This document shows, piece by piece, positions 27,505 through 37,645 of a stretch of 64,000 nucleotides of DNA (its first letter is position 1; each line of letters opens with the position of its first letter). Made by a program: the position numbers and the translations under genes. This DNA is from Mucilaginibacter sp. (GTDB taxonomy: Bacteria; Bacteroidota; Bacteroidia; Sphingobacteriales; Sphingobacteriaceae), in contig NZ_JANYGH010000073.1 in NCBI RefSeq assembly GCF_025362475.1, positions 27,312 to 91,311 of the forward strand, written 5' to 3'. Under the pieces are notes generated by a model. The model was not told where the DNA came from. It worked only from the letters and a program-made list of their open reading frames with translations, and searched no databases.

Positions 27505-27532
27505 TTATTTCAGGTTACCATAAAAAGAATTG

Positions 27533-27540
27533 TAATTTTG
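27533..27540 (+). promoter_or_regulatory. Candidate -7 box TAATTTTG of malic enzyme gene
   Basis: This is a full match to TAnnTTTG, 21 bp before the ATG at 27562 and just after the terminator of the previous gene. That makes a separate promoter here likely. The -33 element is not clear. Confidence 0.45.
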
Positions 27541-27561
27541 GGCGCTTGAATTTTGATAAAG

Positions 27562-29874
27562 ATGAACAAGAACAACCGTAAACAGGACGCACTGAACTAC
27601 CACTCCATGGGGCGCCCCGGAAAGATAGAAGTAGTGCCCACAAAGCCTACCAATTCGCAACGAGATTTAACCATGGCCTATTCGCCCGGTGTTGCAGAGC
27701 CTTGTCTGCGCATTGCCGAAAACGTGGAAGATGTATATAAATACACAGCCAAAGGTAACCTCGTTGCTGTTATCAGTAACGGAACAGCCGTATTGGGTTT
27801 AGGGAATATCGGTCCTGAGGCCAGTAAACCTGTAATGGAAGGCAAAGGCTTGTTATTTAAAATTTATGCGGATATTGATGTTTTCGACCTGGAAGTTAAC
27901 GCCAAAACGGTTGATGAATTTGTAACCATAGTAAAGGCACTGGAGCCAACCTTCGGTGGTATCAATCTCGAAGATATATCTGCCCCAACCTGTTTTGAAA
28001 TAGAACGCAGGTTAAAGGCCGAAATGAAAATACCCGTAATGCATGACGACCAGCATGGTACGGCCATTATATCGGGAGCGGCATTAATGAACGCCTGCGA
28101 AATCCAGGGTAAAAAGCTTGATAAAATAAAAATGGTAGTTAATGGTGCAGGCGCCGCCGCGGTGTCATGCTCAAAAATGTACCTGTCATTAGGGGTTAAA
28201 AAAGAGAACCTGGTGATGTTTGATATCAACGGCTTGCTAAGCCAGGATCGTACCGATCTGGATGATACCCGCATGCAGTTTGCAACCGACCGTACCGACA
28301 TCAAAACCCTTTTTGATGCCATGAAAAACGCCGATGTGTTTGTTGGTCTTTCTGCCGGTAACGTGGTTACGCCTGATATGCTGAAGCAGATGGCCAAAAA
28401 GCCGGTTGTTTTTGCAATGGCCAACCCGGTACCCGAGATTGATTATGACCTGGCCATCAAAGCCCGCGAAGATATAATCATGGCCACAGGCCGGTCTGAT
28501 TATCCTAACCAGGTAAACAATGTATTGGGTTTCCCTTATATTTTTAGGGGGGCGCTTGATGTAAGGGCTACAGCCATTAACGAGGAAATGAAGATAGCTG
28601 CCACGCATGCTATTGCCGAGATGGCTAAAAAGCCGGTTCCTGAAGCGGTTAACCTTGCTTACAATATTACCAACTTAAAATTTGGCAAGGATTATATTAT
28701 CCCTAAACCAATGGATCAGCGATTGATCACCGAAGTATCAATGGCAGTTGCCAAAGCGGCTATTGATTCTGGAGTTGCACGCAAGATAATTACCGATTGG
28801 GATGCCTATGCAGAGGAGCTTAGAACACGCCTGGGTACAAATGATAAACTGCTGCGTAACCTTACCGCTAAGGCCAAACAGAGCCCTAAACGCGTTGTTT
28901 TTGCCGAAGCAGATAATTATAAGATATTAAGATCGGCCCAGATAGTGAAGGATGAGGGTATTGCTACCCCGATACTACTGGGTAATATAGATAAGATAAA
29001 ACAGATCATGCGGGATAATGACCTGGATCTGGGTGATGTGCAGATAATTGACCCGCGCGAAGGCTGCGAAAATATGGAAGACTACGCCGCGTATTTGTAC
29101 AAGAAACGCCAGCGAAGAGGTATCACCTTGTATGAAGCCCGTAAATTGATGAGTGATCGTAACTATTACGGTGCTTGTATGGTTCAGTTCGGCAGGGCAG
29201 ATGCACTGATTTCTGGTTTAACTAAAGATTATGTTACCACCATTAAACCGGCGTTACAGATCATTGGTACCGAACAGGGTGTAAACCGGGTTGCCGGTAT
29301 GTATATGATGATTACGCCAAAAGGCCCCGTGTTTTTTGGCGATACCACCGTAAATGTAAACCCAACCGTTCAGGAATTGGTGGATATAACGGTATTGATA
29401 GATCGCTCTGTTAAACAATTTAACATCAAGCCAAGGGTTGCTTTACTATCGTACTCCAACTTTGGCTCAAACGAAGGAGAGATACCAGAAAAAACAAGGG
29501 AAACTGCAAGAGTTCTGCATGAAAAATACCCCGATATGGTGGTAGACGGAGATATGCAGGCTAACTTTGCCCTTAACTCAGATCTATTGGCTGATAATTT
29601 CCCTTTTTCTACCCTGAACGGAACCCCTGCCAATACATTGATCTTCCCTAACCTGGAGTCGGGTAATATTGCCTATAAATTGTTACAGGAAATAGGCGGG
29701 GCCGAGGCAGTTGGTCCAATTCTATTGGGCCTTAAAAAACCGGTGCACGTATTACAATTGGGTAGCTCGGTTCGCGAGATTGTAAACATGGTTACCATTG
29801 CCGTAGTTGACGCCCAGGCTAAAGCCGGCCGGGAAAAGCCAACAAGTATTTTTGAGAAACTTAAAGGGAAATAA
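27562..29874 (+). CDS. maeB: NADP-dependent malic enzyme, large form with PTA-like domain
   Basis: The 770-residue protein oxidatively decarboxylates malate to pyruvate with NADP. The N-terminal malic domain and NAD(P)-binding domain occupy about residues 1-420, with 'MHDDQHGTAIISGAALMNA', 'VNGAGAAAVSC' and 'FAMANPVPEI'. The C-terminal 340 residues form a phosphotransacetylase-like domain ('KRVVFAEADNYKILRSAQIV', 'NLESGNIAYKLLQEIGG'), which in MaeB proteins is regulatory and not an active PTA. I chose the ATG at 27562; the frame also extends back to a TTG three codons earlier. ruvA starts 10 bp after the stop. Confidence 0.95.
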   Translation: MNKNNRKQDALNYHSMGRPGKIEVVPTKPTNSQRDLTMAYSPGVAEPCLRIAENVEDVYKYTAKGNLVAVISNGTAVLGLGNIGPEASKPVMEGKGLLFKIYADIDVFDLEVNAKTVDEFVTIVKALEPTFGGINLEDISAPTCFEIERRLKAEMKIPVMHDDQHGTAIISGAALMNACEIQGKKLDKIKMVVNGAGAAAVSCSKMYLSLGVKKENLVMFDINGLLSQDRTDLDDTRMQFATDRTDIKTLFDAMKNADVFVGLSAGNVVTPDMLKQMAKKPVVFAMANPVPEIDYDLAIKAREDIIMATGRSDYPNQVNNVLGFPYIFRGALDVRATAINEEMKIAATHAIAEMAKKPVPEAVNLAYNITNLKFGKDYIIPKPMDQRLITEVSMAVAKAAIDSGVARKIITDWDAYAEELRTRLGTNDKLLRNLTAKAKQSPKRVVFAEADNYKILRSAQIVKDEGIATPILLGNIDKIKQIMRDNDLDLGDVQIIDPREGCENMEDYAAYLYKKRQRRGITLYEARKLMSDRNYYGACMVQFGRADALISGLTKDYVTTIKPALQIIGTEQGVNRVAGMYMMITPKGPVFFGDTTVNVNPTVQELVDITVLIDRSVKQFNIKPRVALLSYSNFGSNEGEIPEKTRETARVLHEKYPDMVVDGDMQANFALNSDLLADNFPFSTLNGTPANTLIFPNLESGNIAYKLLQEIGGAEAVGPILLGLKKPVHVLQLGSSVREIVNMVTIAVVDAQAKAGREKPTSIFEKLKGK

Positions 29875-29884
29875 TAATAATATT

Positions 29885-30469
29885 ATGTACGATTATATTG
29901 GTGGTAAACTTGTTTTTAAAAGTCCGTCGCATGTTGTTATTGATGCCGGAGGCATAGGTTATCATATTAATATTTCGTTAAATACATATTCGCGCCTTGG
30001 GGCCGATGAAAACTGCCGGCTTTACATATGGCAGCATGTAAAAGAAGATGCGCTCACCCTATATGGCTTTGCCGATGATGGTGAGCGCCGCTTATTTATG
30101 CACCTGATATCTATATCGGGCATTGGGCCTAATACCGGCCGAATGATGTTATCATCAATTACCCCTGCCGAAATACAGGCGGCAATAGTAAGTGGTAATG
30201 TTTCGCTTATACAACGCATCAAGGGTATTGGCCCAAAATCGGCACAAAGAATAATTCTGGAGCTGCAGGATAAGTTACGCAAGGAGGGCCCTGATACCCT
30301 AACCGTTGTGCCAATAAATAAAACAGCTAAAGATGAGGCACTTACCGCCCTGGTAATGTTGGGCTTTGCAAAAAATGCTGCCGAAAAGGTATTGGAGCAA
30401 CACCTGAATAATAATAGTGGAGATTTAACCGTTGAACAGCTGATTAAGTTTGCATTAAAAACCCTATAA
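29885..30469 (+). CDS. ruvA: Holliday junction DNA helicase subunit RuvA
   Basis: The 194-residue RuvA binds four-way DNA junctions and loads the RuvB motor. Domain I (OB fold) is 'MYDYIGGKLVFKSPSHVVID'. Domain II carries two helix-hairpin-helix motifs, 'LISISGIGPNTGRMMLS' and 'QRIKGIGPKSAQRIILELQ'. The C-terminal RuvB-contact domain ends the protein ('DEALTALVMLGFAKNAAEKV'). The ATG at 29885 was chosen because the longer frame overlaps the maeB end and adds unrelated residues. sprA follows after 24 bp, a pairing I recall from other Bacteroidota. Confidence 0.96.
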   Translation: MYDYIGGKLVFKSPSHVVIDAGGIGYHINISLNTYSRLGADENCRLYIWQHVKEDALTLYGFADDGERRLFMHLISISGIGPNTGRMMLSSITPAEIQAAIVSGNVSLIQRIKGIGPKSAQRIILELQDKLRKEGPDTLTVVPINKTAKDEALTALVMLGFAKNAAEKVLEQHLNNNSGDLTVEQLIKFALKTL

Positions 30470-30493
30470 TTACGTATAATTTCGACTTGACAT

Positions 30494-33400
30494 TTGATTA
30501 GAATATTTACTTATAATATTATTATAAGTGTGTTGTTAATTTTCGCCTTCGGCGGGCTGGGGAGTGCTTTTGCTCAGCAGCCGGTTCCGAATGCTAAGCC
30601 CGATACAACACAAAAAAATGCGCCCCTCAACTTAGCTCAACCCAAAAATGTTAGGCTCAGGGAAGGTATTTTCAGTTCTGACCCTCCAGGCCTGGTGCGT
30701 ACCATTGAATATGATGCCACATCAAACCGGTATATTTTGTATGAACGGGTAGGTAATTTACTATATCGACCGCCGCAGTACCTCACTTTTGCCCAGTATT
30801 TAAAGCTAAAAGAAAAATCAAACCAGCGCAGCTATTACCGGCAGCTGGCAGATAATTATGCTTACGACTCACAGCAACCGGGCTTTATTCCGGTTATAAA
30901 AGTGCGGAGCCGGACTTTTGAGCAGATTTTTGGAAGCCAGAATATTGACATCCGCCCACAGGGTTCGGCGGAGATGATAATGGCAGGGCAGGTTAACAAA
31001 AATCAAAATCCTTTATTTAATACCCGGCAGCGTAGCCAGTTCAATTTTAATTTCGATCAAAAGATCCAGCTAAACGTAACCGGTAATATTGGCGATAAGT
31101 TAAAGATCACTACCAATTATAATACCGATGCCCAGTTCCAGTTTGAAAACCAGGTAAAACTGGATTACACCGGATCGCCGGATGAGATCATTCAGAAGGT
31201 AGAGGCCGGAACGGTGAGTATGCCTTTAAACACCACACTTATTACCGGCAGCCAGGCACTTTTTGGTATTAAAACAAAACTTAAATTTGGCCGGCTGGAT
31301 GTTACCAGTATTTTGTCGCAACAGCGGTCGCAATCAAAAACCATTACCATCACCAATGGGTCGCAGCAGGGAGAATTTAAACTTACCCCGGCTGATTACG
31401 AGGCTAATAAGCATTTCTTTTTATCGCAATACTTTCGTAATAATTATAATAAGGCGCTGGCCAATATTCCCATCATCAGTTCTAATATCAATATTACCAA
31501 AATTGAAGTATGGACAACCAACCGCACCAATGTAACTACTGATTCAAGGGATATATTAGCTTTTCTTGACCTGGGCGAAAATAAGCCTTATAACACATCC
31601 CGGATACAGGGCGGCGCTGGTTTTAGCGGCTTGCCTGCTGGTTTTAAAGGGCCTGGGTTTGCGCAGCAATCAAACTCATTGCTAACCAATTTGCCGGCTG
31701 ATGCGCGGCAAACAAACTCAAACGCTGTTGCCAGCTACTTTCAATCAACAGGGAGTACAGATAATTACGCCAAGCTTACCTATGCGCGTAAACTTACCGA
31801 TAAGGAATATACCCTGCATCCGCAGTTGGGCTACATCTCTCTTAATTATCCTTTAAATAATGATGAGGTGCTGGCTGTAGCCTATCAATATACCGTTAAT
31901 GGTGTACAATACCAGGTGGGCGAGTTCAGCAGCGATGTGGCGGTTAGCCCCAGTACCCCCAAAGTGCTGTTTGTAAAGTTGCTGAAGAATGAGTTGCTGA
32001 AAACCAATTTGCCATCCTGGGATCTGATGATGAAAAACATCTATTCGCTGGGTGCTTACCAAATAGCGCCAACCAATTTTAAACTTACTGTTACCCGGCT
32101 TGATGATAAATCCGGTATCGAAAAAACGGTGATGGAGGAAGGGGTAAATACCAAGGGTAAATTATGGCTGCAGGTTACCGGGCTTGATAATCTTAATCAA
32201 CAAAGCGATAAACAGCCCGACGGTTATTTCGATTTTTTAGAAGGCGTAACCATCGATTCGCAAAACGGGCGGATAGTTTTCCCAACAATTGAACCTTTTG
32301 GGTCTGACCTGGCCTCCAAGTTCACAGCCGGAGAAACCGACCTGGCGAAGCGATATGTTTACCAGCCTTTATACGATTCAACCAAAACCATAGCGCAACA
32401 GTATTTTCCCGCCCTTAACAGGTATGTGATAAAGGGGACTTATACCTCAACCGGCGGATCGGAATACCAGTTAAATGCGGTGAATATTCCCCAGGGATCA
32501 GTAACCGTAACCGCCGGTCAGCTTAAATTAACCGAAGCTACCGATTACACCATTGATTATAATGCCGGGCGGATAAGGATCCTTAACCAGGCTTTGTTAT
32601 CGTCGGGGCAACCTATTAGCGTAAAGCTGGAAAACAATGAACTGTTTGGCGTGCAGCAAAAATCATTATATGGGTCAAGGTTGGATTATCATGTAAATGA
32701 TAAACTGGCATTAGGCGGAACCATTATGCACCTTACGGAGCAACCCATCACCCAAAATGAAATTGCCGGCGAGGAATCTATTTCAAATACGATATGGGGT
32801 TTTGATGCCAACTATAGTTCAGATTCGAGGATGTTAACCCGTTTGGTTGATAAAATTCCATTTATTCATACCAAAGCACCTTCATCGGTTACCTTCTCGG
32901 GCGAGTTTGCCCAACTATTGCCGGGTAGCCCCGGTGCATTGAACTTTGCAGGCTCCAAAAACGGAACATCATACCTTGATGATTTTGAAAACAGTCAATC
33001 CATTATTGATATAAAGAGTGCCAATGCCTGGCAAATATCGGGCACGCCGCAGTTATTTTCAGAAGCATCCATGTTTAATGATCTTACCTATGGCTACAAC
33101 CGCGCCCGGCTTGCATTTTACAACATCGACCCTATATTTTACACCAATTCGGGAAATATTCCCATGTCCCGCGCAGAACTGTCAAATCATTATGCGAGGC
33201 AGGTTTTGGAGCAGGAGGTGTTTCCATACAAACAATCAGCTACAGGGCAGCCTTTAACTTTGGCTACGCTCAATATGGCCTTTTACCCCAACATACGCGG
33301 GCCTTATAACTATGCAACCAGTGGTTTCAATACTGATGGTACATTACAGAACCCTAAAACGCGCTGGGGTGGTATGTTCAGGAAACTGGAGACCAATGAT

Positions 33401-36400
33401 TTTGAATCGTTAAACGTATCATACATTGAGTTTTGGGTACTTGATCCTTTTATTTACAAACCAAATTCGGCCGGTGGCGATCTGTATTTTAACCTTGGGA
33501 GCATATCTGAAGATATATTAAAAGATGGCCGTAAAAGTTTAGAGAACAGTTTGCCTGTAAATGGCGACCAGACCCAGGTTGATGAAACCAACTGGGGCAG
33601 GGTATCCAGACTGCAACCGGTTATCAACGCCTTTGATAATAATCCAAGCGCCCGTAAGTTACAGGATGTTGGTTTGGATGGGCTGAATGATGTTGATGAG
33701 CAAACCAAATTTGCTCCTATAGTAACTCAAATTAAAGGGCAATTGAGCGGACAGGCCGCTACTAATTTTGCTAATGACCCTTCATCGGATGATTATCAAT
33801 ATTACCAGGGTGCCGCGCTTGACCAGGCAAGGCTGGGTATTCTTGACCGGTATAGCAAATACAACGGTACAGATGGTAACTCAAAAACATCTGAGCAATC
33901 TCAGGCCGATCTGGGCATCCAAAATTCAGCATCAACTTCGTTGCCGGATGGGGAAGATATTAACCGGGATAATAACATGAGTCAGGAGGATTCATACTTT
34001 CAGTATAAAGTATCTATCCGCCCGGGGGATATGATAGTTGGGCAAAATAATATCAGCGATAAGGTTACTGCCACCATAAAGCTGCCTAATGGTACTACAC
34101 AATCTGTAAACTGGTACCAGTTCAGGATCCCGATTACTGATTATCAGAGCAAGGTGGGTAATATTGATGATTTTAAAGCCATCCGTTTTATGCGTATGTT
34201 CATGACCAATTTTGCCGATACAGCGATATTGCGTTTTGCAACCTTACAGCTGGTACGCGGCGAATGGCGTGCTTTTAATATCGAAAAAAATCCCCTTAAC
34301 GTAATTGCAGATCCTGCTATAAGCAACCCGCCGATAGATAATTCAACCCTGGATGTTCAGGCCGTAAATATTGAAGAAAATGGTAACCGTACACCTATCC
34401 CATATGTGGTGCCACCGGGCATACAGCGTCAACGTAATTATAATAACCTGCAAACCAATACCAAACTTAACGAGCAATCATTATCATTAAATGTAAAAAG
34501 CCTGCGCGATGGTTATTCAAGAGCAGCTTTTCGTACTTTTTATAACGACCTGCGTAAATACAAACGCATACAAATGTTTGTGCATGCCGAAGGGGATATG
34601 TTAAAAGATAACGACCTTAACGCGTTTTTACGCCTTGGGGTTGATTACCAGGATAACTATTATGAATACGAGGTTCCGCTTAAAATTACGCAGCCAGGTA
34701 CCCATGATCCTGATGCGATATGGCCGGATGTAAATGCCATTGATTTGGAACTGGGCCTGCTTACCAGGGCAAAGCTTAAACGTAACCACTCCAATGTTGC
34801 CTTTAACCAGGTTTTTAAATATACCGAAGGCAACCAGGTAGTTTATATAAAAGGGCAGCCCGATCTGAGCCGCTTGCGTACCATTATGGTTGGTGTGCGT
34901 AACCCCTTAAAGGGCGATCAGCCTTCGGCTGTAGATGATGGCCTGGACAAAACCGGTACCGTGTGGTTTGATGAATTGCGCTTAACTGATTTTGATCAGC
35001 GTGGCGGCTGGGCGGCAACTGCCAGGCTTGATACCAAACTTGCCGATTTTGCCGACGTTACGGTATCGGGCAGTAAAACTACAGTCGGGTTTGGATCGCT
35101 GGATTCCAGGCTGAACGATAGGAGCCAGAGCGATGACCAGATATATGATATATCGGCCACTGCCGAACTGGGTAAGTTTTTCCCGGATAAAAGCGGTATT
35201 CATATTCCTGCGTATATCAATGTATCATCGCAAAAAAGTATGCCCCAATATGATCCCGGCTCGCCCGACATCGAGTTAAAACAAACTCTTGCTGCGGCTA
35301 CAAGCGCCCGGGAGCGCGACTCGATCAGGAACGCAGCTGTTGATTATACCATGCGCAAGAGCATCAACTTTACCAATGTGCACAAGTCCAAAACCAATCC
35401 AAATTCGCCAAGCCGTATCTGGGATGTGGAAAACCTGAATGCCAGTTATGCTTACACCCAATTTATGCACCATGATTTTACTACCCAAACCGATCTGGAA
35501 AAATCATACCGTTTTACACTGGCTTATAATTATACAAACTCACCTAAATACTATAGTCCATTTGCAAAAATTATCAAGAGTAACTTACTGGCACTGGCAC
35601 GTGATATCAACTTTAGCATACTACCAACAAGGCTAAACTTTAGTATCAATTTTGATCGGTTTTATTCAGAAAATACCCTGCGGGACAATGACCCCAATAA
35701 CTTTATCCCGATACCAACCACAACCTTTAATAAGTACTTTAATATTACGAGAGTATACGGCATCGGCTGGAATTTGTCAAAATCATTACAGCTGGATATT
35801 GATGCTACAAACTTATCGGTGGTTGATGAGCCTGCGGGGCGCATTAATGGCTTAAAACGCGATACGCTTTGGGATAACCTTAAAAAATTGGGGCGTACCA
35901 CCAATTACAACCATACCATTAACCTGAATTATACCCTGCCTATCAATAAAATTCCGGGGCTCGACTGGACATCGGTGGTAACCCGTTATAGCGCGCATTT
36001 TAACTGGCAAACACAGCCGTTGTTTGCCTTGAATGATCCATCGTACGATGTAGGTAATAGTATAAGTAATTTGCGCGAGATACAGGTGAACCCTACTTTT
36101 AACATGGTTTCACTGTACAATAAATTCCCTTTCATCCGTAAGGCCGGCAATCCAAATGCCCCAGGCGGACTAAGTAAAGTTTTAATCGGACTTTTAACAA
36201 GTGTTAAAAACCTTAGCGGAACCTACTCGCGAAAACAAGGTACATATATACCGGGCTACCTGCCACAATCGGGTATTTTTGGTCAGAATAGCGATTATAA
36301 TGCACCCGGTATAGGGTTTTTGCTGGGAAGCCAGACAGATATTCGCGCCAAAGCGGTAGCCAATGGCTGGATCACCACAGATACCCTGCAAAATCAATTA

Positions 36401-37531
36401 TATACAACATCGCTTAATGAGGATATGCACTTTAGGGGAGTGATAGAGCCATTTAAAGATCTGCGTATTGAATTGATTGCATTTAAAACGCAAGACCATA
36501 ATTACCAGTCAAATTTTAAATACCTGGCAGCTACCAATAGTATCCAGTCATTAAGTCCGGTAACAACAGGTAACTACAGCATCTCTTTCTTAACTATCGG
36601 GACGGCATTTAAAAAAACTACAGGCATTGATAATACTTCGCCACTGTTTCAGGAATTGCTGGCAAACCGTACCATTATATCGGGAAGGCTTGCTGCTCAA
36701 AATCCCAACTCAACGCATCTAATAGATTCTGCCGGGTTTGTGGACGGGTACGGCCAAAACTCGCAGAATGTATTGGTGCCTGCTTTTTTAGCTGCCTATA
36801 CCGGTAAAAAAGCAACCAAGAGCAGTACTTCACAGTTTCCTAAAATACCTATTCCCAACTGGGATATCAGGTATAGCGGCTTGGCTAAAATTCCATTCTT
36901 TGCTGATTTTTTTGATTCCTTTGATCTAAGCCACGGTTACCGGTCATCTTACAACGTAAGCGGCTTTACCAGCCTGCTGCAATACCAGGAAGCCGCCGGT
37001 GCCAGCAGTGCGCGCGATTTAAACAACGATTTTTTGCCGCTTTACCAGTTTTCGCAGGTTACCATATTTGAGCAGTTTGTGCCTTTACTGGGGGCCAACG
37101 TGCGGTTCAAAAACAGCATGACCGCAAATATGGAGTATCGCCAAAGCCGAATGCTTAGTTTAAGCTTGCTCAATAGCCAGCTGGCCCAGCAAAACGAACG
37201 GATAATTGTTTTTGGCTTTGGTTATCATACCAAAAACTTCCACTTTCCATTTGGCCTGTTTCCGGATGGCAGTCCTAAGGATGTTAATTTTAAACTTGAT
37301 TTTTCGCTGCGCGATAATAAAACGCTTATTTACCGTGCCGATGTTGTAGCCGCCGAAATATCATCGGGCGCGCAAAATATTACCGTAAGGCCATCGGTTG
37401 ATTATGTGATCAATCAGCGTTTTAATCTTAACCTGTTTTATGATTCAAACATCACCCGACCTTACACATCACAAACCTTTAACACGGCATTCACTAACTT
37501 TGGGATAAACCTAAAACTGTTGCTTCAATAG
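30494..37531 (+). CDS. sprA: Cell-surface protein SprA (type 9 secretion/gliding)
   Basis: The 2345-residue protein has a signal peptide ending near 'GSAFAQQ'. It is the SprA/Sov family, which in Flavobacterium johnsoniae forms the giant outer-membrane barrel through which type 9 secretion substrates leave the cell. The full length contains many aromatic-rich beta strands separated by large loops, for example 'YLDDFENSQSIIDIKSANAW' and 'WFDELRLTDFDQRGGWAATA', characteristic SprA blocks. Length is within the usual range of about 2300-2500. The start is TTG at 30494, giving the only N-terminus with a good signal peptide. Other T9SS genes are not in the window. Confidence 0.95.
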   Translation: MIRIFTYNIIISVLLIFAFGGLGSAFAQQPVPNAKPDTTQKNAPLNLAQPKNVRLREGIFSSDPPGLVRTIEYDATSNRYILYERVGNLLYRPPQYLTFAQYLKLKEKSNQRSYYRQLADNYAYDSQQPGFIPVIKVRSRTFEQIFGSQNIDIRPQGSAEMIMAGQVNKNQNPLFNTRQRSQFNFNFDQKIQLNVTGNIGDKLKITTNYNTDAQFQFENQVKLDYTGSPDEIIQKVEAGTVSMPLNTTLITGSQALFGIKTKLKFGRLDVTSILSQQRSQSKTITITNGSQQGEFKLTPADYEANKHFFLSQYFRNNYNKALANIPIISSNINITKIEVWTTNRTNVTTDSRDILAFLDLGENKPYNTSRIQGGAGFSGLPAGFKGPGFAQQSNSLLTNLPADARQTNSNAVASYFQSTGSTDNYAKLTYARKLTDKEYTLHPQLGYISLNYPLNNDEVLAVAYQYTVNGVQYQVGEFSSDVAVSPSTPKVLFVKLLKNELLKTNLPSWDLMMKNIYSLGAYQIAPTNFKLTVTRLDDKSGIEKTVMEEGVNTKGKLWLQVTGLDNLNQQSDKQPDGYFDFLEGVTIDSQNGRIVFPTIEPFGSDLASKFTAGETDLAKRYVYQPLYDSTKTIAQQYFPALNRYVIKGTYTSTGGSEYQLNAVNIPQGSVTVTAGQLKLTEATDYTIDYNAGRIRILNQALLSSGQPISVKLENNELFGVQQKSLYGSRLDYHVNDKLALGGTIMHLTEQPITQNEIAGEESISNTIWGFDANYSSDSRMLTRLVDKIPFIHTKAPSSVTFSGEFAQLLPGSPGALNFAGSKNGTSYLDDFENSQSIIDIKSANAWQISGTPQLFSEASMFNDLTYGYNRARLAFYNIDPIFYTNSGNIPMSRAELSNHYARQVLEQEVFPYKQSATGQPLTLATLNMAFYPNIRGPYNYATSGFNTDGTLQNPKTRWGGMFRKLETNDFESLNVSYIEFWVLDPFIYKPNSAGGDLYFNLGSISEDILKDGRKSLENSLPVNGDQTQVDETNWGRVSRLQPVINAFDNNPSARKLQDVGLDGLNDVDEQTKFAPIVTQIKGQLSGQAATNFANDPSSDDYQYYQGAALDQARLGILDRYSKYNGTDGNSKTSEQSQADLGIQNSASTSLPDGEDINRDNNMSQEDSYFQYKVSIRPGDMIVGQNNISDKVTATIKLPNGTTQSVNWYQFRIPITDYQSKVGNIDDFKAIRFMRMFMTNFADTAILRFATLQLVRGEWRAFNIEKNPLNVIADPAISNPPIDNSTLDVQAVNIEENGNRTPIPYVVPPGIQRQRNYNNLQTNTKLNEQSLSLNVKSLRDGYSRAAFRTFYNDLRKYKRIQMFVHAEGDMLKDNDLNAFLRLGVDYQDNYYEYEVPLKITQPGTHDPDAIWPDVNAIDLELGLLTRAKLKRNHSNVAFNQVFKYTEGNQVVYIKGQPDLSRLRTIMVGVRNPLKGDQPSAVDDGLDKTGTVWFDELRLTDFDQRGGWAATARLDTKLADFADVTVSGSKTTVGFGSLDSRLNDRSQSDDQIYDISATAELGKFFPDKSGIHIPAYINVSSQKSMPQYDPGSPDIELKQTLAAATSARERDSIRNAAVDYTMRKSINFTNVHKSKTNPNSPSRIWDVENLNASYAYTQFMHHDFTTQTDLEKSYRFTLAYNYTNSPKYYSPFAKIIKSNLLALARDINFSILPTRLNFSINFDRFYSENTLRDNDPNNFIPIPTTTFNKYFNITRVYGIGWNLSKSLQLDIDATNLSVVDEPAGRINGLKRDTLWDNLKKLGRTTNYNHTINLNYTLPINKIPGLDWTSVVTRYSAHFNWQTQPLFALNDPSYDVGNSISNLREIQVNPTFNMVSLYNKFPFIRKAGNPNAPGGLSKVLIGLLTSVKNLSGTYSRKQGTYIPGYLPQSGIFGQNSDYNAPGIGFLLGSQTDIRAKAVANGWITTDTLQNQLYTTSLNEDMHFRGVIEPFKDLRIELIAFKTQDHNYQSNFKYLAATNSIQSLSPVTTGNYSISFLTIGTAFKKTTGIDNTSPLFQELLANRTIISGRLAAQNPNSTHLIDSAGFVDGYGQNSQNVLVPAFLAAYTGKKATKSSTSQFPKIPIPNWDIRYSGLAKIPFFADFFDSFDLSHGYRSSYNVSGFTSLLQYQEAAGASSARDLNNDFLPLYQFSQVTIFEQFVPLLGANVRFKNSMTANMEYRQSRMLSLSLLNSQLAQQNERIIVFGFGYHTKNFHFPFGLFPDGSPKDVNFKLDFSLRDNKTLIYRADVVAAEISSGAQNITVRPSVDYVINQRFNLNLFYDSNITRPYTSQTFNTAFTNFGINLKLLLQ

Positions 37532-37538
37532 GATTAGG

Positions 37539-37613
37539 AGAGGTTGGCAGTTGAATAGATCGTCATTGCTTCGTGCCTCGCAATTGACGATCGGATAAAT
37601 TCAGGCAACCTCT
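37539..37613. repeat. Degenerate nested inverted repeat downstream of sprA
   Basis: Outer arms AGAGGTTG (37539-37546) and CAACCTCT (37606-37613) enclose inner arms GATCGTCATTGC (37558-37569) and 37580-37592, which pair with one base extra. The plan and the core words match the larger element at 55960-56148. It lies between the convergent sprA and the AsmA-like gene. Confidence 0.6.
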
Positions 37614-37645
37614 AATAATTTTCAAATTGCCACACCCTCAAATTT

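Noticed and set aside
29807..29884. An N-terminal extension of RuvA overlapping the end of maeB.
   Set aside because: RuvA proteins start at the 'MYDYIGG' block; the extra 26 residues are the maeB end read in another frame.
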